64,000 bases of DNA from Pseudomonas sp. URIL14HWK12:I12 (GTDB taxonomy: Bacteria > Pseudomonadota > Gammaproteobacteria > Pseudomonadales > Pseudomonadaceae), in assembly GCF_003097135.1 (NCBI RefSeq), contig NZ_QEQL01000001.1:682001-746000 (forward strand), given 5' to 3'. The notes beneath the pieces were generated by a model that was given only the letters and a program-made list of their open reading frames with translations, was not told the DNA's origin and searched no databases. The translations under genes and the position numbers were made by a program. Of this stretch, positions 27,301 to 35,763 are shown piece after piece. Each line of letters starts with the position of its first letter. The stretch's first letter is position 1.

Positions 27301-28212
27301 AAGGAATACCAGCACATCACCCGGCCCTTTACGCTCGGCCCGCTCATGTGCGGCAATTTCGTCGAGCGCAGCCAGAATGCCCTGATCCACCGAAAGGTCG
27401 TCTTCGACGGCGTTGCCGTCCTCGTCCTGTTCGCGTACCAGCGGGCGGTACCAGGTATCGACCGGGAAGGTACGGCCCGAAACCTCGATGATCGGCGCAT
27501 CCCCGAAATGTTTGGAGAAACGCTCCAGGTCGATGGTGGCAGACGTGATGATGAGCTTGAGGTCAGGCCGGCGCGGCAGCAGGGTTTTGAGATAACCAAG
27601 GAGAAAGTCGATGTTCAGGCTGCGTTCGTGCGCCTCGTCGACGATGATGGTGTCGTAACGCTCCAGAAAACGGTCGTGCTGTGTCTCTGCCAGCAGGATA
27701 CCGTCGGTCATCAGCTTGACCAGGCTCTGTGGGCCGGTCTGGTCCTCGAACCGCACCTGGTAGCCCACCAGTTGGCCCAAGGGCGAGCCTAGCTCCTCGG
27801 CCACTCGGGCTGCCACGCTGCGCGCCGCGATGCGCCGGGGCTGGGTATGGGCGATCAAACCAAACTGGCCGCGGCCCAGCTCAAGGCAGATCTTGGGCAA
27901 CTGAGTGGTCTTGCCCGAGCCGGTTTCGCCGGCAATCACCACCACCTGATGCTCAGCCAGCACCTTTTTGATCTCGTCTCGCTTGGCGGCGATAGGGAGC
28001 TGATCATCGTAGCGAATGGCAGGCACGCTGGCGCGGCGTTGTTCGACCAGCGCGCAGGATGCCTGGAAGCGCTCCAGCCACTGAGCCAGGCGCTGTGGGT
28101 CGGGGCTCTTGCGCAGCTCATGCAGTTGCCGGCGCAAACGATGCCGATCAGCGTTCTGGGCCTGATCGAGGTTTTTTAGCAGGGTGTCGAGAGACGGGGC
28201 TTGGTCGGTCAT
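24301..28212 (-). CDS. hrpA: DEAH-box ATP-dependent RNA helicase HrpA
   Basis: 1303 residues from ATG 28210-28212, matching E. coli HrpA (1300). Motifs: Walker A GETGSGKTT (~110), QPRRIAA (Ia), DEAHERSLNIDF (II, ~210), ITSATID (III), NVAETSLTVPGIRYVIDSG (V), and QRKGRCGRVEPG (VI), followed by HA2, OB-fold and the long C-terminal DUF3418 region found only in HrpA. It unwinds RNA and, in E. coli, rescues collided ribosomes. A longer frame to 28305 is possible, but its extra 31 residues look non-coding. The gene sits between the FabH-like gene and fadD on the same strand, with gaps of 75 and 92 bases. Confidence 0.96.
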   Translation of the reverse strand: MTDQAPSLDTLLKNLDQAQNADRHRLRRQLHELRKSPDPQRLAQWLERFQASCALVEQRRASVPAIRYDDQLPIAAKRDEIKKVLAEHQVVVIAGETGSGKTTQLPKICLELGRGQFGLIAHTQPRRIAARSVAARVAEELGSPLGQLVGYQVRFEDQTGPQSLVKLMTDGILLAETQHDRFLERYDTIIVDEAHERSLNIDFLLGYLKTLLPRRPDLKLIITSATIDLERFSKHFGDAPIIEVSGRTFPVDTWYRPLVREQDEDGNAVEDDLSVDQGILAALDEIAAHERAERKGPGDVLVFLPGEREIRDAAEMLRKAQLRHTEILPLYARLSPAEQQRIFQSHPGRRVVLATNVAETSLTVPGIRYVIDSGTARISRYSYRAKVQRLPIEAVSQASANQRKGRCGRVEPGVCIRLYSEEDFNARPTFTDPEILRTNLAAVILQMLHLRLGAIDAFPFIEPPDGKAINDGFNLLQELCAVNREQQLTPLGRQLARLPIDPRLGRMLLEGSKQGSLAEVLIVASALSVQDPRERPAERQQAADQAHAQWKDQDSDFAALVNLWNGFEEQRQALGSNALRNWCRKHFLNYLRMREWRDAHRQLALISRELQLKVNPEPADYPRLHKAVLAGLLSQIGQKTEDGDYLGARQRRFWVHPSSGIGRKRPQWIMAAELVETTKLYARMVAKIDSQWLEPLAAHLVKTNHFEPHWEKKRGQVVAFEQVTLYGLIIVGRRPVHYGPIHPVVSRELFIREGLVRGDIQSRARCLAANRALLEQLDELEAKARRRDILADEETLYAYYEARLPADIHQAATFDAWYRGQSQKDPQLLIMRPEDVLARDANEVTAAQYPDVLQLGELSLPLSYHFEPNHPRDGVTVRVPAPLLPALPGERLEWLVPGLLEAKCVALVRNLPKALRKNFVPVPDFVKASLERITFAEGALPQALGAQLLRMTGARVSDEAWAEAASLVEPHLKMNIEVVDGKGRLLGEGRDLAEVTARFAEASQAALSVPRQAEAAAPVQAKVFANVAETARQQFAGLEMTVYPALAEEGGQVHEARFSTAAEAAWQHRRALQRLLLQQLAEPAKFLRGKLPGLTELGLLYRELGRVEALVEDILLASLDACVLEGEATLPRDGAALASLAERKRGGWAEHAEQLARRVLEVLKLWHGLQKRFKGKIDLAQAVALNDIKQQLGALIYAGFVRETPAQWLKELPRYLKAIEQRLEKLPGQVQRDRVWSGELAGYWAQYQARLAKHGQEGKRDEALLTYRWWLEEYRVSLFAQQLGTRVPVSDKRLGKQWAQVEP

Positions 28213-28304
28213 CAGGGCGCGCAATGGCTTCACTACAAGACAAGCCGGCAATTGTCGCAGATTTGGCACGCCACGGCAGCACGGGGCTGCCATGGCATAC
28301 CCCA

Positions 28305-30002
28305 TCAGGCGGTTTTCTTGACGCCTAGCTTGCGCAGTTCGTCATCACGAAGCTCGCGACGAAGGATCTTTCCGACGTTGGTGGTAGGCAGCGACTCACG
28401 GAACTCGACCGCCTTGGGTACCTTGTACCCGGTGAGGTTGGCGCGCATATGGTCGATAACCTGCTCCTTGGTGAGCGAGGCCCCTGGGCGAATCACCACG
28501 AACACCTTGATCACTTCACCGCTTTTTTCATCAGGGATGCCGATCGCTGCGCATTGCATGACGCCAGGCAGCGTCACCAGCACCTCTTCGAGCTCGTTGG
28601 GGTACACGTTGAAGCCGCTGACCAGGATCATGTCTTTTTTGCGGTCGACAATGCGGATATAACCGTCGGGCTGGATGACGGCGATGTCGCCGGTCTTGAG
28701 CCAGCCTTCACTGTCGAGCATTTCCGCGGTCGCCTCTGCGCGCTGCCAGTAGCCCTTCATCACCTGGGGCCCCTTCACGCAAAGCTCCCCGGCTTCGTTG
28801 AAACCCAGCTCCTGGCCCTGCTCGCCGATCACCTTGCACTGGGTAGAAGGCACGGGAATGCCAATCGTGCCGATCTGGATATGCTCGCGCGGGTTCACGG
28901 TAGCCACCGGGCTGGTCTCGGTCATGCCGTAGCCTTCGCAGATGGCGCACCCCGTCACTTCGCGCCAGCGCTCGGCCACCGATTGCTGCAGGGCCATGCC
29001 ACCAGAAAGGGTAACTTTCAGGCTTGAAAAGTCGAGCTTGCGGAAGTCGGCATTGTTGCACAGCGCGACGAACAGGGTATTGAGCCCTACGAAAGCGTTG
29101 AACTTCCAGCGTGCCAGCTCCTTGGTGGTCGCCGACAGGTCGCGCGGGTTGCTGATCAGCACGTTGTGGTTGCCCATCAGCATCATCGCCATGCAATGAA
29201 AGGTGAAGGCGTAAATGTGGTAAAGCGGAAGCGGCGTGATGATCACCTCGCTGCCTTCTTCGAGGTTGGCGCCCATCAGTGCCTTGCATTGCAGCATGTT
29301 GGCGACCAGATTGCGATGGGTGAGCATCGCCCCTTTGGCCACCCCTGTCGTACCGCCGGTATATTGCAATACGGCCACGTCGGAGCCTGCCGGCGCCGCT
29401 TCGTTGACGGAGCGGCCAGCGCCCTGGGCAAGCACGTCGTTGAGCCGCACTGCTCGAGGCAAGTGATACGCCGGCACCATCTTCTTCACGTAACGCACGA
29501 CGGCGTTGACCAGCACGCGCTTGAACGGCGGCAGCAGGTCGCCCACTTCGGTGATGATCACGTGCCGGACCTGGGTTTTCGGTACCACGGCCTGCGCCAG
29601 GTGCGCCATGTTCGCCAGGCATACCAACGCTTTTGCGCCGGAATCGGTGAATTGGTGTTCCATCTCGCGAGCGGTGTAGAGCGGGTTGGTGTTGACGACG
29701 ATCAACCCGGCGCGGATGGCGCCAAACACCACTACCGGATACTGCAGCAAATTGGGCAACTGCACGGCGATTCGATCACCGGGCTTGAGGTCGGTGTGCT
29801 GCTGGAGCCATGCGGCGAAAGCACCGGACAGCCGGTAGAGATCGGCGTAGGTCAGGGTTTTGCCCATGCTGCTGAAGGCCGGCTGCTGAGCGAATCGCTC
29901 GCAAGAAGCCCTGAGCACTGCCTGGACGTTGGGGTACTGGTCGGGGTCGATATGCGTGGGGACGCCGGCCGGGTACTTGTCCATCCAGAAATCTTCAACC
30001 AT
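28305..30002 (-). CDS. fadD: Long-chain fatty acid-CoA ligase
   Basis: 565 residues from ATG 30000-30002 (AGGAG about ten bases upstream), with the typical start MVEDFWMDKYPAGV. Activates fatty acids to acyl-CoA with ATP at the inner membrane. Signatures: AMP-binding loop YTGGTTGVAKGAMLTHRN (~210), GYGMTETSPVATVNP (~350), and WLKTGDIAVIQPDGYIRIVDR with RKKDMILVSGFNVYPNELEE. Most pseudomonads carry two adjacent fadD copies here (fadD1, fadD2); only one is present in this window. The neighbour phaJ1 diverges from it. Confidence 0.94.
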   Translation of the reverse strand: MVEDFWMDKYPAGVPTHIDPDQYPNVQAVLRASCERFAQQPAFSSMGKTLTYADLYRLSGAFAAWLQQHTDLKPGDRIAVQLPNLLQYPVVVFGAIRAGLIVVNTNPLYTAREMEHQFTDSGAKALVCLANMAHLAQAVVPKTQVRHVIITEVGDLLPPFKRVLVNAVVRYVKKMVPAYHLPRAVRLNDVLAQGAGRSVNEAAPAGSDVAVLQYTGGTTGVAKGAMLTHRNLVANMLQCKALMGANLEEGSEVIITPLPLYHIYAFTFHCMAMMLMGNHNVLISNPRDLSATTKELARWKFNAFVGLNTLFVALCNNADFRKLDFSSLKVTLSGGMALQQSVAERWREVTGCAICEGYGMTETSPVATVNPREHIQIGTIGIPVPSTQCKVIGEQGQELGFNEAGELCVKGPQVMKGYWQRAEATAEMLDSEGWLKTGDIAVIQPDGYIRIVDRKKDMILVSGFNVYPNELEEVLVTLPGVMQCAAIGIPDEKSGEVIKVFVVIRPGASLTKEQVIDHMRANLTGYKVPKAVEFRESLPTTNVGKILRRELRDDELRKLGVKKTA

Positions 30003-30329
30003 GGAAAACCTGCTCCTGTCCGCGCTTGCGCTGATATACCGCACTGGCTGCGGTTTTATTGATCTGGGAAAAGCGCGCCGAGATTAGCAGTTTTGCCTAC
30101 CCCCGCCTAGATCCTAAAGCCTACATATCAGTCACGAGTGAAACCAGATGTTCTTGTTCAGTCACAATTAGTGTCTAGGCTCCAATTACGGAATAACCGC
30201 TCTGGGCCGGGCATATGCCTGGATGGCATCGACATAAACACCATCCGGTTTGACCTGCCAGTGTTTTCACCCGGCTTTGGCAATGAATCGGTACAATTAC
30301 CCCTTCGATAACCAAGGATCAGCCCCGCG
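30003..30329. other. Divergent fadD/phaJ1 promoter region
   Basis: 327 bases without a gene. A -10-like TACAAT is at 30292-30297, 33 bases before the phaJ1 ATG, but no matching -35 is evident. No clear FadR- or PsrA-like palindrome, repeat or RNA gene is recognised. Confidence 0.4.
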
Positions 30330-30800
30330 ATGACCGAAGTCACCAACACGCCCTACGATGCGCTGGAAGTTGGCCAGACCGCTACCTACAGCAAAACCGT
30401 CGAGGAGCGTGACATTCAACTGTTTGCAGCCATGAGCGGCGACCACAACCCGGTGCACCTCGACGCCGAGTTTGCCGCCCGGACTCCTTTCCGCGAGCGC
30501 ATCGCCCACGGCATGTTCAGTGGCGCGCTGATCAGCGCGGCGGTTGCATGCGAGCTGCCTGGCCCCGGCACCATCTATCTAGGGCAGCAGATGAGCTTCG
30601 AAAAACCGGTCAAGCTGGGGGACACTCTCACCGTGCGCCTGGAGATTCTGGAAAAGCTGCCCAAATTCAAGGTCCGCATCGCGACCCAGGTATACAACCA
30701 GCACAACGAGCGCGTCGTGGATGGGGTGGCCGAGATCCTGGCACCTCGTAAGCAGCAGACCGTACAGCTCGCCGAACTGCCAGAAGTCACCTTTGGTTGA
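30330..30800 (+). CDS. phaJ1: (R)-specific enoyl-CoA hydratase, MaoC family
   Basis: 156 residues, the same length as P. aeruginosa PhaJ1 and alike throughout. Hydrates trans-2-enoyl-CoA to (R)-3-hydroxyacyl-CoA, linking beta-oxidation to medium-chain polyhydroxyalkanoate synthesis. The hot-dog fold hydratase motif is intact: FAAMSGDHNPVHLDAEFA with Asp38 and His43, followed by RIAHGMFSGALIS. AAGGATC precedes the ATG. Opposite strand to fadD, so substrate activation and hydration genes are neighbours, as in other pseudomonads. Confidence 0.93.
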   Translation: MTEVTNTPYDALEVGQTATYSKTVEERDIQLFAAMSGDHNPVHLDAEFAARTPFRERIAHGMFSGALISAAVACELPGPGTIYLGQQMSFEKPVKLGDTLTVRLEILEKLPKFKVRIATQVYNQHNERVVDGVAEILAPRKQQTVQLAELPEVTFG

Positions 30801-30874
30801 AAAGCGCTTTTTATAACGAAACAATCTGAAATACATTGGCACCGTCACGTTTAAGGGCAGTGATCTCGGTAAAT

Positions 30875-30919
30875 GGGAAACATCCTATATTCCGAAAAAG
30901 AATATAGTTTTTGTTTCCC
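30875..30919 (+). promoter_or_regulatory. Long AT-rich hairpin in the nhaA leader
   Basis: Two stacked eight-base stems, GGGAAACA/TGTTTCCC and CTATATTC/GAATATAG, separated by a small internal loop and capped by a seven-base loop. It ends 60 bases before the nhaA start. It is not terminator-like (no GC core or T tract) and could be an RNA control element or a double operator. Confidence 0.5.
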
Positions 30920-30979
30920 CTTTCTCGCCGTGCCGTTAGGGTATGCCTCTTTTGCCCTCGCCCCAATGGAGGCCTCGCC

Positions 30980-32143
30980 GTGGCCCTACGCCATTCACTC
31001 TCACGTTTCTTTCAGATGGAAGCCGCCAGCGGCCTGATGCTTATCGCTGCCGCGGCCCTGGCACTGTGCATCAACAACTCGCCACTGGCAGGGTTCTATC
31101 AGAGTTTTCTTGAGGCGCCTGTGCAGTTACGCCTCGGTCCGCTGAACATCGACAAGCCCGCGCTGCTGTGGATCAACGACTTGCTGATGGCGTTGTTTTT
31201 TCTGCTGATCGGCCTTGAGATCAAGCGTGAGGTGCTGCAAGGCCAGTTGTCGAACGTGTCGCAAGTCGCATTGCCTGGCACCGCTGCCGTCGGTGGCATG
31301 TTGGTGCCGGCTTTGATCTACGTGGCATTGAATCGCGAAGACCCCGCTGCCCTGGCGGGCTGGGCCATTCCTACCGCAACTGACATCGCTTTCGCCCTTG
31401 GGGTGCTGGCATTGTTGGGCAAACGGGTGCCTGCATCGCTGAAACTGTTTCTAATGACGCTTGCGATCATCGATGACCTGGGTGCCATCGTGATCATCGC
31501 GTTGTTCTACACCAGCGAGCTGGCTGGCAGCGCCCTGGCGATGGCCGGCGGCTGCCTGGCACTGCTGTATGCAATGAACCGCCTGGGTGTAACGCGCCTT
31601 GCACCTTATCTGCTCGTGGGCGCAGTGCTTTGGGTATGTGTGCTCAAAAGCGGCGTGCATGCGACGCTAGCTGGCGTGGCACTGGCGTTTTTCATTCCTT
31701 TGCGAACACCTAATCAACCCCTGCTACATCTGGAGCATGCGCTTCACCCTTGGGTAGCGTATGGCATTTTGCCGCTCTTCGCCTTCGCCAACGCCGGCAT
31801 CTCTCTCACTGGGATGAGTGCCGAAAGCTTTACCCATAGTGTGCCGTTCGGCATCGCGCTCGGCTTATTACTGGGCAAGACAGCAGGCGTTTTTGGCCTG
31901 ACGTGGGCAGCGATCCGCCTGGGCCTGGCAAAACTGCCAGAGGGGGCAAATTGGGGGCAGTTACTGGGTGTCGCCATCCTGTGCGGCATCGGCTTCACCA
32001 TGAGCATCTTCGTAGGCTCACTGGCGTTTGACCCGGCGACAAGCCCTTATGCCGGGGAAGACCGCATGGGTATCCTCACAGGGTCATGCCTGGCGGCAGT
32101 GCTTGGTTACGCGGTCTTCAGGCTGGCATCGCGCCGGGCCTGA
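30980..32143 (+). CDS. nhaA: Na+/H+ antiporter NhaA
   Basis: 387 residues from GTG 30980 (GGAGG seven bases upstream), the same length as E. coli NhaA (388). A longer ATG frame from within the hairpin region gives an unrelated leader and is rejected. Exports Na+ or Li+ in exchange for two protons. The essential aspartate pair is in [17 protein letters not shown] (about residue 150), and [17 protein letters not shown] and [15 protein letters not shown] are conserved. Monocistronic, with a structured leader. Confidence 0.95.
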   Translation: MALRHSLSRFFQMEAASGLMLIAAAALALCINNSPLAGFYQSFLEAPVQLRLGPLNIDKPALLWINDLLMALFFLLIGLEIKREVLQGQLSNVSQVALPGTAAVGGMLVPALIYVALNREDPAALAGWAIPTATDIAFALGVLALLGKRVPASLKLFLMTLAIIDDLGAIVIIALFYTSELAGSALAMAGGCLALLYAMNRLGVTRLAPYLLVGAVLWVCVLKSGVHATLAGVALAFFIPLRTPNQPLLHLEHALHPWVAYGILPLFAFANAGISLTGMSAESFTHSVPFGIALGLLLGKTAGVFGLTWAAIRLGLAKLPEGANWGQLLGVAILCGIGFTMSIFVGSLAFDPATSPYAGEDRMGILTGSCLAAVLGYAVFRLASRRA

Positions 32144-32150
32144 GCAAGTA

Positions 32151-32175
32151 GCGGGCGCCGGCCTACGGCGCCCGC
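32151..32175. terminator. GC-rich hairpin between nhaA and slyB
   Basis: Ten-base perfect stem GCGGGCGCCG/CGGCGCCCGC with a five-base loop between the convergent ends of nhaA and slyB. It has no T tract, so it may act as a bidirectional stop or RNA-protecting hairpin. Confidence 0.5.
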
Positions 32176-32183
32176 GGCGGTAA

Positions 32184-32645
32184 TCAATGGCTGACGCGGC
32201 TGGTGCCGTCGACGGTCATGATGCGAACTCGCTCCCCGACACGGAAAATCTCATTAGGCTGCACCTGCTGAACGTAGGCACGCATGCTGCCGTCATCCTC
32301 ACGCACAGTAATTTCAACGCCTTGGGTACGGGTGATCCCTTCTTCAGCCGCCGAACCTGCGAAGCCGCCCGCTACTGCGCCGATAACGGCAGCGACGATA
32401 CTGCCACGCCCACCGCCCACCGCCGAGCCCGCTACCCCGCCGACGATAGCGCCAGCGCCAGTCCCGATCGGGCTCTTGGTGCCCTCGATACGAACGGGGC
32501 GCAGGGATTCAATGGTGCCCATGCGTACGGTCTGTACACGGCGAGCCTCATCTCGGGAATAGACATCACCTGACAGGTCGGAGGCGCAGCCACCGAGCAA
32601 CAGTGAAAAGGCAGTGAAACTGGCGAGTAATACTGATTTACGCAT
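32184..32645 (-). CDS. slyB: Outer membrane lipoprotein with glycine-zipper 2TM domain (SlyB-like)
   Basis: 153 residues from ATG 32643-32645 (GGAG eight bases upstream). Lipoprotein signal with lipobox LGGC (Cys20). The glycine zipper lies at about 65-105 (GAGAIVGGVAGSAVGGGRGS, AVIGAVAGGFAG), followed by a small beta domain (VEITVREDDGSMRAYVQQV). SlyB-type proteins belong to the Mg2+/envelope-stress regulon and form ring oligomers that stabilise outer membrane proteins in enterobacteria. It is 104 bases downstream of pdxH on the same strand. Confidence 0.87.
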   Translation of the reverse strand: MRKSVLLASFTAFSLLLGGCASDLSGDVYSRDEARRVQTVRMGTIESLRPVRIEGTKSPIGTGAGAIVGGVAGSAVGGGRGSIVAAVIGAVAGGFAGSAAEEGITRTQGVEITVREDDGSMRAYVQQVQPNEIFRVGERVRIMTVDGTSRVSH

Positions 32646-32749
32646 GAAGCACTCTCCGTAGGACTGACAGCCATTAGACGCAATCAACTCAGGGGTGTCA
32701 CGCAGCAATGTGTATTAATAATGATTTATTCAGGTTACAGACAGCTGGT

Positions 32750-33397
32750 TCAGGGCGCCAGCCGCTCACGGTGCCAGTGGCCATCGGCCAGGCGATAGTT
32801 CAGGCGATCATGCAGGCGGCTAGGCCGGCCTTGCCAGAATTCCATGCGGTCCGGCACGAGCCGGTAGCCACCCCAATGTTCGGGGCAATGCGGTGCGCTG
32901 TCTGAAAACCGTTCTTGTGTAGCCTTGAGCAGTTGTTCAAGGGTTTCACGGCCTTCGATCACCTGGCTCTGGGGAGACGCCCAGGCGCCCAGCCGGCTGC
33001 CGAGTGGCCGAACCTGGTAGTAGGCATCGGATTCAGCAGGCGTGACTTTGGCTGCCCTACCCTCGATGCGCACTTGGCGCTCCAGCGCAGGCCAGAAAAA
33101 CGTCATCGCTGCGTAGCCGTTGGCCAGCAAATGCTGGCCTTTGGCGCTTTGGTAGTTGGTGAAAAACGTGAAGCCCTGGTCGTCCAACGCCTTGAGCAGC
33201 AGCACTCGGCAGTGCGGCCGCCCCTCAGCGTCGACGGTGGCCAAAGTCATCGCATTGGCCTCCACTGGTGGCTGCTCGGTCTTTACCGCGTCCTCGAACC
33301 ACTGCCTGAACAGTGCGAAGGGCTCGGCAGGTGCCTGAGCTTCGCTCAAGCCATCACGGGTGTAATCACGGCGCATATCCGCGAGCGGCTGGCTCAT
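32750..33397 (-). CDS. pdxH: Pyridoxamine/pyridoxine 5'-phosphate oxidase
   Basis: 215 residues. Uses FMN and oxygen to convert PNP or PMP to pyridoxal 5'-phosphate, in the cytosol. Family signatures: [10 protein letters not shown] at the N-terminus, [21 protein letters not shown] (FMN phosphate contact), [10 protein letters not shown], and at the C-terminus the PROSITE-type stretch [19 protein letters not shown]. It lies 17 bases downstream of the OmpA-family lipoprotein gene on the same strand, so the two may be cotranscribed. Confidence 0.96.
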   Translation of the reverse strand: MSQPLADMRRDYTRDGLSEAQAPAEPFALFRQWFEDAVKTEQPPVEANAMTLATVDAEGRPHCRVLLLKALDDQGFTFFTNYQSAKGQHLLANGYAAMTFFWPALERQVRIEGRAAKVTPAESDAYYQVRPLGSRLGAWASPQSQVIEGRETLEQLLKATQERFSDSAPHCPEHWGGYRLVPDRMEFWQGRPSRLHDRLNYRLADGHWHRERLAP

Positions 33398-33414
33398 GCT
33401 CAGGCTTCCCTACC

Positions 33415-34419
33415 TCAGTTGGACGCTTGCTGGTTAGCTGCTGGCTTTTTAGCCGCAGGCTTCTTGGCCGCGGAGCTGGCAGTCGATTTCTTGGCTGCTG
33501 CAACCTTGGCCGGCGCTTTCTTGGCTGGCGCCTTCTTGGCAGCAACGGCCGGCTTGGCCGGTGCTTCAGGCTCGGCCTTGACGTCTTGCATGGCGACCAT
33601 CTGCGGCAATGAGGTCGGTGGCAGGTCGTAGCGAGCCATCAAGGCCAGCATAGTGTTCTGGGGGGTGACGATCATTTCGACACGGCGGTTCAGCGCACGG
33701 CCGGCCACGCTGTCATTGGCAGCGCGCGGCATCACCGAGCCCATGCCGCGCAGGCTCAGCCGGGTACGCTCCAGACCGCTCAAGCGGAAGATCGCCGCAA
33801 CCGACTGGGCACGTTCCAGGCTCAGTTTCTTGTTGACATCGGCAGCGCCGGTGCTGTCGGCGTGGCCGAGAATCAGTACCGCGCCCTGTGGGTCAGGCTC
33901 GAGCAACTTGGCGACGTTGGTAATCGGGCCGAGGACGACCGGCATCAGCATCGATGGGCGATCGGGGTTGAAGGAGCTGTCGACCGGGGCGGTGACCACC
34001 AGCAGGTCGTCCCGGCGCTCGACCTGGAACTTGGTACCTTTGACCGCATCACGCACCTTGGGCTCGTACTTGTCGAGAAACGCCTTGGTGGCGGCTGGGT
34101 CGACCTTCGGTACTGCGGCGACCGCCGCTGGCTTGGCCTCTTCGGCCTTGGCGCTGTCACCAAACGGCCACCACCAGTGGCTTTCGCTGGTGGTCGCTGC
34201 TGGTGCGGCGGCCTTTACATCGGCCTTGGCCACGCGATCGTTCACGGCGGCCTGGACGTCCTTGCCAGCACCCTTGTCAGCAGCGGCGGTGCTTTCATTG
34301 CCACCGAAAGGCCACCAGCTGTGGCCAGCGCTTGCACTGCCGTTCTTGGCATCCGGGGTGTTGGCACAGCCGGTGATGGCCAGGCACAGGGCCAGGGCGA
34401 GAGATTTCTTGACGTGCAT
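33415..34419 (-). CDS. OmpA-domain lipoprotein with Lys/Ala/Pro-rich C-terminal tail
   Basis: 334 residues. Lipobox ITGC (Cys18), a linker with two WWPFG segments, an OmpA C-terminal peptidoglycan-binding domain (about 165-265; ILGHADSTGAADVNKKLSLE, LSLRGMGSVMPRAANDSVAG, GRALNRRVEMIVTP), then an unusual tail of about 60 residues made almost only of Lys, Ala and Pro with repeated KKAPAK units (to residue 330). Such tails are known from histone H1-like proteins such as AlgP; here one is attached to an envelope lipoprotein, where it may bind acidic polymers such as LPS, alginate or extracellular DNA. That role is inference. Confidence 0.88.
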   Translation of the reverse strand: MHVKKSLALALCLAITGCANTPDAKNGSASAGHSWWPFGGNESTAAADKGAGKDVQAAVNDRVAKADVKAAAPAATTSESHWWWPFGDSAKAEEAKPAAVAAVPKVDPAATKAFLDKYEPKVRDAVKGTKFQVERRDDLLVVTAPVDSSFNPDRPSMLMPVVLGPITNVAKLLEPDPQGAVLILGHADSTGAADVNKKLSLERAQSVAAIFRLSGLERTRLSLRGMGSVMPRAANDSVAGRALNRRVEMIVTPQNTMLALMARYDLPPTSLPQMVAMQDVKAEPEAPAKPAVAAKKAPAKKAPAKVAAAKKSTASSAAKKPAAKKPAANQQASN

Positions 34420-34527
34420 TGGGCAATCCAGGCGTTGATTGATAAAGCGGGTTAAGAAACCCGTATAACTAATTGATTGTGATGGTAGATCAATTTTTGT
34501 TCAATTGGTGACCGCTTGTCGAGAGTT

Positions 34528-35676
34528 TTACTTCAGACAATCGTTCAAAGCGCGCACCAGTGACTGCGCCCTCGGGTCCATGAGGATGTACGGGCCCAAG
34601 GTGTTGGTCACGAAACCGAACGCCACCCCCGAATCAGGGTCTGCGAAGCCGATGGAACCGCCCGCGCCTGGATGGCCGAAGGCACGCCGGCCCATGCCGA
34701 AGGTGGCGTTGGGCTGCTCGGGCTGGTCGAGCATCATGCCCAGGCCAAAACGCGTCGGCGTAAGCAAGGTGAGGTCGTCTCCCTGGCTGTGTGGTTCGAG
34801 CATTGCCTCCAGCGACTCGCTATCGAGCAATTGGCCGGTCAACAGGGCGCTGTAGAAACCCGCCAGGCTTCGCGCATTGCCATGGCCATTGGCTGCCGGT
34901 TGCTGCATACGCCGCCACTCGGGCTTGTTGGTGCTGGTCAGCACCGAGGGTGGGTTGGTGAAAGCACGGGTGCTCAGGGCCTCAGGTTCGCGCAGAGTGA
35001 CCTGTAGCAGCCGCTGAGCCGCGGCGTCGCCGGCATTGCCTTTGGCGCGCGAGATGTGTGCTACGCGGTCGAATTCGCTATCAGCCAGGCCGATATGGAA
35101 ATCCAGGCTCAGTGGCCGTGCAACGCGATCGACAATCACATCGCCCGGCTCACGGCCGGTGACTCGGCGAATCAATTCACCTGCCAGCCAGCCAAAGGTG
35201 ATCGCCGCATAACCATGCGCCGCGCCTGGCTGCCACCAAGGGGCTTGCGCCTCCAGCGCATTGAGCATGGTTTGCCAGTCGTATAACGCCTCGGCAGGTA
35301 ATGGCGCCGCAATCGCCGGCACCCCTGCCTGATGGCAAAGCACCTGCCGCACTGTGATATGTGCTTTGCCAGCAGCAGCGAACTCCGGCCAGTAGCGGGC
35401 CACGGGGGCATCCAGCGACAACTTGCCTTCGCTCGCCAGTTGCAACAACGTGACTGCAGTGAACGCCTTGGTGCAGGAGAACAGGTTCAGAATCGTGTCG
35501 CTGTGCCAAACGGCCTGGCCATCCTTATCGGCCGTTCCCGCCCACAGGTCGACGACGGTTTCGCCATCGACCTGAATGCACAAGGCCCCTCCGCGCTCCT
35601 GAGGGTCTTCGAACAGCGCGGCGAATGCATCACGCACTGCTTCGAACTCAAGCTGAAAATAGCCCTGAATCTGCAC
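34528..35676 (-). CDS. Serine hydrolase of the beta-lactamase/EstB family
   Basis: 382 residues starting at GTG 35676, which has GAGGA seven bases upstream and begins VQIQGYFQLEFEAV; an upstream ATG (35715) has no comparable site. Class C beta-lactamase fold esterase with the nucleophile motif SxxK in NLFSCTKAFTAV (about residue 70), and an HPGAGGSIGF block replacing the KTG box near residue 340. No signal peptide, so it is cytoplasmic. Family members hydrolyse esters or act as promiscuous esterases rather than resistance enzymes. Same strand as dinG, 87 bases away. Confidence 0.87.
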   Translation of the reverse strand: MQIQGYFQLEFEAVRDAFAALFEDPQERGGALCIQVDGETVVDLWAGTADKDGQAVWHSDTILNLFSCTKAFTAVTLLQLASEGKLSLDAPVARYWPEFAAAGKAHITVRQVLCHQAGVPAIAAPLPAEALYDWQTMLNALEAQAPWWQPGAAHGYAAITFGWLAGELIRRVTGREPGDVIVDRVARPLSLDFHIGLADSEFDRVAHISRAKGNAGDAAAQRLLQVTLREPEALSTRAFTNPPSVLTSTNKPEWRRMQQPAANGHGNARSLAGFYSALLTGQLLDSESLEAMLEPHSQGDDLTLLTPTRFGLGMMLDQPEQPNATFGMGRRAFGHPGAGGSIGFADPDSGVAFGFVTNTLGPYILMDPRAQSLVRALNDCLK

Positions 35677-35763
35677 CCGCCCTTCCTCTTTGATCAGGCC
35701 TGAAATGGCACGCATTGTTTCAGCCCCGCATCGCTTTGGGAACGGGGGGTGCAAGATATATAT

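Noticed and set aside
30800..30813. Palindrome AAAAGCGCTTTT with T run after phaJ1 as a terminator
   Set aside because: A loopless palindrome cannot form a usable hairpin; it may be chance in AT-rich sequence.
34448..34463. Small hairpin CGGGTT-AAGA-AACCCG upstream of the OmpA-type lipoprotein
   Set aside because: Only six pairs and no clear link to a promoter or ribosome site; not strong enough to call.
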